A stretch of 64,000 bases of DNA from positions 1-64,000 of the forward strand of contig JHVD01000011.1 of NCBI GenBank assembly GCA_000619965.1. Direction: 5' to 3'. Origin of the DNA: Propionibacteriaceae bacterium P6A17 (GTDB taxonomy: Bacteria > Actinomycetota > Actinomycetes > Propionibacteriales > Propionibacteriaceae). Position numbers and translations under genes: made by a program. The first letter of the stretch is position 1, and each line of letters opens with the position of its first letter. Of this stretch, positions 58,704-64,000 are shown one piece after another. Under the pieces are notes generated by a model, which made no database searches, had not been told where the DNA came from, and saw nothing but the letters and a program-made list of their open reading frames with translations.

Positions 58704-58709
58704 TAATCT
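58704..58709 (+). promoter_or_regulatory. Leaderless -10 for menG
   Basis: TAATCT followed by six G residues and the ATG at 58716. The 37-base gap to the divergent ABC gene leaves little room for a leader. Confidence 0.5.
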
Positions 58710-58715
58710 GGGGGG

Positions 58716-59432
58716 ATGCACGAGGTCAACCAGCACTCCAGGCTCAGCCGAGCGACGCTCGACAAGCGCCGCGACGACGTCGCCGACATGTTCGACAACG
58801 TCGCCAGCCACTACGACCTCCTGAACGACATCCTCTCGCTGGGCCAGGACCGCGGCTGGCGCCGCGCGACCGTCCGCGCCATCGCCCCGCAGCCCGGCGA
58901 ACGCATCCTCGACCTCGCGGCCGGCACCGGCACCTCCTCGCAGGCACTCGCGGACCAGGGGCCCACCGTCGTGGCCGCAGACCTCTCCTACGGCATGCTC
59001 GCGCAGGGGCGCAAGCAGTACCCGGCGATCGACTTCGTGAACGCCGACGCGCTCTGCCTGCCCTTCGCCGACGAGACCTTCGACGCCGTCACCATCAGCT
59101 ACGGCCTGCGCAACGTCGAGGACACCGTCGCGGCGCTGCGGGAGATGCTGCGGGTGACCAAGCCGGGCGGGCGCGTCGTCGTCAACGAGTTCTCGACACC
59201 CACCAACAAGGTGTTCCGCACGATCTACGACGACTACCTGCTGCGCGCCCTGCCGCCGCTGGCGAAGCTCTCCCCCAACCCGGTCGCCTACGGCTACCTG
59301 GCCGAGTCGATCCTCGCCTGGCCCGACCAGGCGGCCCTCGCCGACCTCCTGGTCGAGGCCGGCTGGCAGCGGGTCGAGTGGCAGAACCTCACCGGCGGCA
59401 TCGTCGCACTCCACCGGGGCTGGCGCCCGTGA
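58716..59432 (+). CDS. menG: Demethylmenaquinone methyltransferase
   Basis: SAM-dependent methyltransferase (UbiE/MenG family), 238 residues, doing the last ring step of menaquinone synthesis. Family signature 1 is [21 protein letters not shown] (quoted in part: [16 protein letters not shown]). SAM motif [12 protein letters not shown] is at about 65; signature 2 is [21 protein letters not shown] (quoted in part: [16 protein letters not shown]). [14 protein letters not shown] completes the fold. ATG at 58716 with no ribosome binding site; leaderless pattern present. Its stop overlaps the nuclease gene (GTGA). Confidence 0.95.
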   Translation: MHEVNQHSRLSRATLDKRRDDVADMFDNVASHYDLLNDILSLGQDRGWRRATVRAIAPQPGERILDLAAGTGTSSQALADQGPTVVAADLSYGMLAQGRKQYPAIDFVNADALCLPFADETFDAVTISYGLRNVEDTVAALREMLRVTKPGGRVVVNEFSTPTNKVFRTIYDDYLLRALPPLAKLSPNPVAYGYLAESILAWPDQAALADLLVEAGWQRVEWQNLTGGIVALHRGWRP

Positions 59433-61096
59433 TCCTGCTCGACCCGTACGCAGCCAGGTCCTGTCCGGTCAAGACGTTCAACGCGTTCGACCCGACGGTG
59501 CAGGCGCCCGCGCTGGACGAGTCGCTGCACGAGGCATTCCAGGGCGGCACCGACTGGCGTCGGCAGGTCCTCGACGAGCTCGCCGCCACGCCCGGCGCCG
59601 TCGACCTCCGCGTGGACGGCGGCCTCGCCGCCACGCGGGCCGCGGTCGAGGACGGCGCCCCGCTCATCCTGCGCCCGTCACTGCCGGACGACCCGCAGGG
59701 GCATCGTCGCGGCCACTGCGATGCGCTCGTGCGGGACTGGCTCACCGAAGGGCCGAGCTATCTCCCGCTGAAGACGAAGCCGTACCGCATCTGCGAGAAG
59801 CAGATGGGGGCCGAGGATCTGCTGGTGGCGCCGGTGGACGCGCCCACCGAGGCGACACCGTTGCCCAATCACCGTTACCGTGGCCATCGCGAGGGGGCGC
59901 TGCTGGAGCTCGCGCACTCGTGGCGCATGCTCCAGGCGGCCGGCTGGGGCTCCGATCGGCGCATCGTGGCGATCGTCGGCGACTCCCAAGACGGCGCCCG
60001 GCCCGTCGTCACGTGGGTGCCGCTGGACCTCAAATTTCTCCGCACGTTCTCGCGCACGGCCGGCTACCGCTTCCGCAGCCCGCTCGAACGCTACGACCAC
60101 GAGCACGGATTCCGCGTCCACGTCGCGCAGACGGCCGCACTGCGCACCGGCGTCGACGATCCCGAGCCAGTGGTCCGCCCCATCCGCATCAAGGAATGCG
60201 AGTCGTGTGCGTGGTGGCAATTGTGCCGCACCCGCATGGACGACGACGATCTCTCGCTGCGGATCGCGAAGGCACCGCTGGACGTGCGGGAGCTGCAGAC
60301 GCTGCTGGGCCTCGGCATCACGACGGTGGCCCAACTGGCCGAGGCGGACGTCGAGACGCTGCTGCCGGACTACTTGCCGCTCACCCAGCATCGCGACCGC
60401 TCCGAGGCGCGCCTGCGGCAGGCGCACCGTCGGGCACGGATGCTGGCCCGCGGTGTCTCGTTGGAGCGGGTGAGCGTCGACCCGATCGGGGTGCCGCGCA
60501 GCGACGTGGAGATCGACCTCGACATCGAAACCGCCGGAGACGGCTCGGTCTACCTCTGGGGATGCCTCGTCAGTGGCATCGAGGACGACCCCGAGTTCGT
60601 GCCCTTCGCCCGATTCGAGCACCTGCGCGGCGACGCGGAGGTGGCGTTGGCGGCCGAGTTCGCGTCGTGGCTGCTGCGCCTGGTCGAGCGCTATCCGAGC
60701 CTGCGCGTGTTCCACTACTCCGACTACGAGGTGGTGCACCTGCGCCGGCTCGCAGATCGCAGCCGGCACCCCGTGCTGGCCCGGGCGGTGGAGCTGGTGC
60801 CGGAGCACTTCGTCGACCTGTACGGCTTCGTGCGCGACAACTTCGTCGGCGTCGACGGGCTGGGCCTCAAGGTGGTGGCCTCGCGCGGGGCGGGCTTCTC
60901 CTGGCGCGACGACGACCCGGGCGGCCTGCAGTCGCAGGCGTGGTTCGACGAGGCCGTCGACGGCGCGGACGAGTCCCGACGTGAGGCCTCGCGCACGCGC
61001 GTGCTCGAGTACAACGAGGACGACGTGCGCGCCACCTACGAACTCCGACGCTGGCTGACCGACCTGGATCAGGCCGACGCGCGCCCGCGCGGGTAG
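59429..61096 (+). CDS. RecB-like nuclease with RNase H-type domain (TM0106 family)
   Basis: 555 residues. The N-terminal part is a PD-(D/E)XK RecB-like nuclease with probable [4Fe-4S] ligands: one Cys at about 11 ([10 protein letters not shown]) and [10 protein letters not shown] at about 255, the pattern seen in Cas4/AddB-type iron-sulfur nucleases. Active-site candidates are HCDALVRD and the [17 protein letters not shown] region. The C-terminal RNase_H_2 domain (DEDD type) has [20 protein letters not shown] and [16 protein letters not shown]. Fits the TM0106 family of putative nucleases, whose role is not known. GTG at 59429 overlaps the menG stop. Its last 28 bases overlap the convergent menD gene. 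Confidence 0.82.
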   Translation: MILLDPYAARSCPVKTFNAFDPTVQAPALDESLHEAFQGGTDWRRQVLDELAATPGAVDLRVDGGLAATRAAVEDGAPLILRPSLPDDPQGHRRGHCDALVRDWLTEGPSYLPLKTKPYRICEKQMGAEDLLVAPVDAPTEATPLPNHRYRGHREGALLELAHSWRMLQAAGWGSDRRIVAIVGDSQDGARPVVTWVPLDLKFLRTFSRTAGYRFRSPLERYDHEHGFRVHVAQTAALRTGVDDPEPVVRPIRIKECESCAWWQLCRTRMDDDDLSLRIAKAPLDVRELQTLLGLGITTVAQLAEADVETLLPDYLPLTQHRDRSEARLRQAHRRARMLARGVSLERVSVDPIGVPRSDVEIDLDIETAGDGSVYLWGCLVSGIEDDPEFVPFARFEHLRGDAEVALAAEFASWLLRLVERYPSLRVFHYSDYEVVHLRRLADRSRHPVLARAVELVPEHFVDLYGFVRDNFVGVDGLGLKVVASRGAGFSWRDDDPGGLQSQAWFDEAVDGADESRREASRTRVLEYNEDDVRATYELRRWLTDLDQADARPRG

Positions 61097-62619
61097 CGCG
61101 CGACGATGCACTCGGCGTCGCCCGCGAGCGCGGCTGCGAGGGCTTGCTCGTCGTCGACCCCCACCGTGTCCCAGCCGTAGGCGGCGGCGACGGCGGCGAT
61201 GTCGACCCCCTGGGGCGTGGCGAAGACGCGCTCGAACGCATCCGCGTACTCCGGGCGGCCCTGTTCGAGCTTGTGGAACAGGGATCCCCCGTCGTCATCC
61301 CCGACGACGACCCGCAGCTTCGCGCGTGGTTCGGACGCCGGCCGGGCCAGTGAGGAGAGGTCGTGGAGGGCGGTGAGGTCGCCGACGAGGACGGTGGTGG
61401 GACGCCCGGTGCCCAGGGCGATGCCGGTGGCGGTGGCGATGGTGCCGTCGATGCCGGCCTGTCCGCGGCTGGCCCAGACGGCGGGGCCTGCGGCCGCGAT
61501 GGGCGAGAGGTCGGCGTCGCGGATGAGGTTGGAGGCGCCGAGCACGAGGTTGGCGTCGGGACCTAGCGAGGCGAGGACGGCGTCGGCGACGGCCCGCCCA
61601 CACCAGCCGGGTGGGCCGGGGAGGGCTCGGTCGGCCTCCCTCCAGCGCTCGAGCCACGCCTCGGCCTGGGGTGCGAGCAGGACCCGGTCGGCGACGAGCG
61701 TCGCCCGATGGCCGGTGTCGTGCCACGTGGCGCCATGGCTCACGACGACCACCTCGACGTCCTCGCGCGCCAGCAGCGCGAGTTGCGGGCGCGACAGGGT
61801 CGGATGGCCGAAGACGACCACCCGCTGGACCTCGTCGGCCAGCGGTCCCGCGAGCAGCCGACGATAGCCCGCGATGGCGCACTCGCCGGCGCGCGCGTTC
61901 GAGGCGGGCTCGGCGAGCAGCGGTACCCGCGCGAGCTCGGCGAAGGCCCGTGCCTCGGCGCCCTCGCGGGGGCTGGCCTCGCCTGCGACGACGACGGTGC
62001 GCGGCCCTTCGGCGAGCTCGACGAGGTCGTCGCCGCGGCTGGGCGCGACGCGCGCGATGTGCACTGTCGGCACGACATGGGGGCCGACCAGCGGCGGGGT
62101 GAACTCGAGGTTGACGTGCACCGGCCCGGGCTGCCGGGTGCGCGTGCCGAGCGCGAGGTGCGCTGCCCGCTGGATGGCCGCCGACCACGCCGCAGGGCCG
62201 CCGGAGCGCGACGAGAGCCGGACCACGTCGAGCACGGACGGCCCGAAGATCCCCACTTGGTCGGCTGTCTGGCTGGCGCCGGTGCCGACGAGCTCCATCG
62301 GCCGGTCCGCGGTGAGCACGAGCAGGGGCACGCCCGAGTGGCGCGCCTCGAGGATGGCCGGGTGCAGGTTCGCGACGGCCGAACCGCTGGTCACGGCGAC
62401 GGCGGCGAGCTTGCCGGTCGACTTGGCGAGGCCGAGCGCACGGAAGGCCGCGGAGCGCTCGTCGAGGACCATGTGCAACGGGAGCTCTCCCGCGGCGTCG
62501 AGCGCGTGCAGGGCCAGCGACAGCGGTGCGTTGCGCGAACCGACGCCGGAGACGACCCCGCAGGCGCCGAGCCCGGCGAGGGTGTGCGCCACTACCGCAC
62601 CCAGTTCGACACTGCCCAT
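61069..62619 (-). CDS. menD: SEPHCHC synthase (menaquinone biosynthesis)
   Basis: Thiamine diphosphate enzyme joining 2-oxoglutarate-derived succinic semialdehyde to isochorismate, 516 residues. The N-terminal Pyr domain has VVSGVGSRNAPLSLALH and the ThDP-activating Glu region HMVLDERSAAFRALGLAK (about 50). TSGSAVANLHPAILEA is family-typical. The C-terminal PP domain has VWASRGQAGIDGTIATATG and LVGDLTALHDLSSL (metal Asp, about 410). ATG at 62619 with GAGGAG seven bases before. It uses isochorismate from MenF and follows menC on the same strand by 68 bases. The open frame upstream of the ATG is shadow of menC. Confidence 0.93.
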   Translation of the reverse strand: MGSVELGAVVAHTLAGLGACGVVSGVGSRNAPLSLALHALDAAGELPLHMVLDERSAAFRALGLAKSTGKLAAVAVTSGSAVANLHPAILEARHSGVPLLVLTADRPMELVGTGASQTADQVGIFGPSVLDVVRLSSRSGGPAAWSAAIQRAAHLALGTRTRQPGPVHVNLEFTPPLVGPHVVPTVHIARVAPSRGDDLVELAEGPRTVVVAGEASPREGAEARAFAELARVPLLAEPASNARAGECAIAGYRRLLAGPLADEVQRVVVFGHPTLSRPQLALLAREDVEVVVVSHGATWHDTGHRATLVADRVLLAPQAEAWLERWREADRALPGPPGWCGRAVADAVLASLGPDANLVLGASNLIRDADLSPIAAAGPAVWASRGQAGIDGTIATATGIALGTGRPTTVLVGDLTALHDLSSLARPASEPRAKLRVVVGDDDGGSLFHKLEQGRPEYADAFERVFATPQGVDIAAVAAAYGWDTVGVDDEQALAAALAGDAECIVARYPRGRASA

Positions 62620-62687
62620 CTCGTCTCCTCCTCGGCGGCAAAGCCCGTGCGCGGGCCGTGAGGCCCAGTCTCCCACGCGCGGCTGCG

Positions 62688-63614
62688 TCAGAGCAGCGCG
62701 GCGACGCGGTCGTGGCGCGCGAGCCACCAGTCGGTGGTCTCGGCGTCGGCCTGCCAGCGCCGCGCGCGAGTGGGTTCGAGCCCGACGACCGGTGGCACGA
62801 GCCTGCCGGACTCGGGGATCAGGGGCCGTTCGACGACGTCGCCGGCGAGCAGCCGAGCGGTCTCGAGCCCGCACGCCCACGGGAGCTCGGGGAGCGCTCC
62901 GGCCAGCGCGACGCCGGCCTGCAGGCCGATGGAGGTCTCCACCGCGGAGGAGACGACGCACGGGAGGCGCAGCTCCTTCGCAAGGGCGAGGCAACGTCGC
63001 ACGCCGCCCAGCGGCTGCACCTTGAGGACGATCCCGTCGGCGGCGTCCAGCTCCGCGACGCGGTACGGGTCGTCGGCGCGCCGGATGGACTCGTCGGCGA
63101 CGATGGGCACCCCGAGCCCGAGCGAGCGCAGTCGCGCGAGGTCCTCGACGGCGGCCACCGGCTGTTCGGCGTACTCGAGGCGAAGTGGCGCCAGGGCCCG
63201 CAGCGCGACGGTGGCCTCGTCGAGGCTCCAGCCGCCGTTGGCGTCGACGCGCAGACTGACGTCGGGCAGCGCCTCCCGCACCGCCCTGACGCGCGCGAGG
63301 TCGGCGTCGAGCGACGTCTCGCCGGCCACCTTGATCTTGATGGTGTCGCAGCCGGACTCGCGGGCGCGCCGGACGGCCTCGTCGGGCGCGAGTGCGGGGA
63401 CGATCCCGTTGACGGGCACGGTGTCGCGCAGTGGCCCCGGGTAGCCGTGCTCGGCCACTTCGAGCGCGGCCCGCAGCCAGTGTGCGGCCTCCTCGTCGCC
63501 GTATTCGGGGAAGGGGCTCCACTCGGCCCAGCCTGCCGGGCCGCGCAGCAGCAGGCCGGTGCGACGGGTCAGCCCCCGGAAGCGCACGCGCATCGGGATC
63601 GAGAACACCCTCAT
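62688..63614 (-). CDS. menC: o-Succinylbenzoate synthase
   Basis: Enolase-superfamily dehydratase producing o-succinylbenzoate from SHCHC; 308 residues. The catalytic pair and metal ligands are visible: TIKIKVAG (Lys acid/base, about 118), LRVDANGGWS (Asp), YAEQPVA (Glu), IVADESI (Asp) and GIVLKVQPLGG (second Lys). ATG at 63614 overlaps the menA stop as ATGA, with the frame before it being shadow. It is the middle gene of menA-menC-menD. Some relatives are N-acylamino acid racemases, but the neighbours settle the role. Confidence 0.9.
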   Translation of the reverse strand: MRVFSIPMRVRFRGLTRRTGLLLRGPAGWAEWSPFPEYGDEEAAHWLRAALEVAEHGYPGPLRDTVPVNGIVPALAPDEAVRRARESGCDTIKIKVAGETSLDADLARVRAVREALPDVSLRVDANGGWSLDEATVALRALAPLRLEYAEQPVAAVEDLARLRSLGLGVPIVADESIRRADDPYRVAELDAADGIVLKVQPLGGVRRCLALAKELRLPCVVSSAVETSIGLQAGVALAGALPELPWACGLETARLLAGDVVERPLIPESGRLVPPVVGLEPTRARRWQADAETTDWWLARHDRVAALL

Positions 63615-64000
63615 GCCATGAACACTCCGACGAGCAGCCCCAGCCCGACGCCGATGCCGGCCATGCCGCTGGCTTGGATCACGGGGATGAGCGCACGGCC
63701 GGTGGCGCCTCCGAGGATGAGGCGCAGCGGCCCGACGAGCACGCCCAGTCCGAGGAGGGCCAGCAGCGCCCACCAGGTGGTGCCCGCCGCGAACGCGACG
63801 ATGGACACGACCGCGAGCGCGGCCAGGGCTGCGTAGAGCACACGGGTGCCGCCCTCACCCAACCGCACGGCGAGGGTCCGCTTGCCGGTCTCGCGGTCGG
63901 TGGGGATGTCGCGCAGGTTGTTGCCGACGAGCACGGCGCAGGCCAGGGCGCCGACGGCGGACCCTGCGGCCCACGCGTGCCACGGCGCGGTGAGCAGGCT
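63611..64000 (-). CDS. menA: 1,4-dihydroxy-2-naphthoate polyprenyltransferase, C-terminal part
   Basis: UbiA-family membrane prenyltransferase that attaches the isoprenoid tail to DHNA. The window edge removes the N-terminal half; about 129 codons are visible. The second aspartate motif NNLRDIPTDRETGKRTLAVRL (quoted in part: NNLRDIPTDRETGKRTL) is the MenA signature. Three to four transmembrane helices follow to the C-terminus (GVGLGLLVGVFMA). The stop overlaps menC. Its tail substrate would come from the polyprenyl synthase at 35947-36912. Confidence 0.9.
   Translation of the reverse strand, partial: SLLTAPWHAWAAGSAVGALACAVLVGNNLRDIPTDRETGKRTLAVRLGEGGTRVLYAALAALAVVSIVAFAAGTTWWALLALLGLGVLVGPLRLILGGATGRALIPVIQASGMAGIGVGLGLLVGVFMA

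Overview
The window is 64 kb of high-GC DNA with dense genes, frequent GTG/TTG starts and many 4-base ATGA/GTGA overlaps. It reads as the chromosome of an actinobacterium. The gene set fits the Propionibacteriaceae (Tessaracoccus/Propionibacterium-like): a PPi-type PEP carboxykinase, a KorAB 2-oxoacid:ferredoxin oxidoreductase, menaquinone genes, a 14-subunit complex I, and tRNA-Trp-secE-nusG-rplK-rplA close to rpmG-hadA-hadB-murB. The family assignment is an inference from gene content.

Layout. Bases 1-328 are the end of an ISL3-type insertion sequence that has cut an acyl-CoA carboxylase carboxyltransferase gene (329-857, minus). A secreted amylopullulanase follows (995-6661, minus), with TTGC/GCAA operator-like repeats upstream. 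Bases 6.9-9.7 kb hold rplA, rplK, nusG, secE and tRNA-Trp. Bases 9.8-16.7 kb hold a heterodimeric ABC exporter, a peptidoglycan hydrolase, murB, a HadB/HadA dehydratase pair and rpmG, all on the minus strand. Three tRNAs (Met, Thr, Tyr) sit at 16.76-17.13 kb, then yajQ and exoA on the plus strand.

Bases 18.8-29.3 kb (minus) are the most accessory-looking part. They hold a MoxR AAA+ ATPase fused to a DUF4132 region, an MptB-like mannosyltransferase, an orphan trio related to NuoB, NuoC and NuoI without the other complex I subunits, a PPi-type PEP carboxykinase of 1114 residues, and a MarR-controlled MFS exporter. Bases 29.4-35.9 kb (plus) carry korA, korB, a coupled single-pass membrane protein of unknown function, and an M13 zinc metallopeptidase.

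Bases 35.9-53.6 kb form one long minus-strand run: menJ (menaquinone tail reductase), nuoA to nuoN in canonical order, and a polyprenyl diphosphate synthase. Almost every junction overlaps. Around it lie menF (isochorismate synthase), menG (methyltransferase), and menA-menC-menD at the right edge. Most of the steps that make menaquinone, including its isoprenoid tail, therefore surround the enzyme that reduces it. Between menF and menG are an AT-richer two-gene cassette (a secreted unknown protein plus a small membrane protein) and an ABC transporter pair.

A recurring start pattern is visible: several genes without a Shine-Dalgarno sequence have a TANNNT (or GATAAT) hexamer 6-8 bases before the start codon. 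This suggests leaderless transcripts (hadA, exoA, the NuoB-like gene, the PEP carboxykinase, the M13 peptidase, menF, menG, and one ABC half-transporter). I found no CRISPR array, prophage or replication origin.
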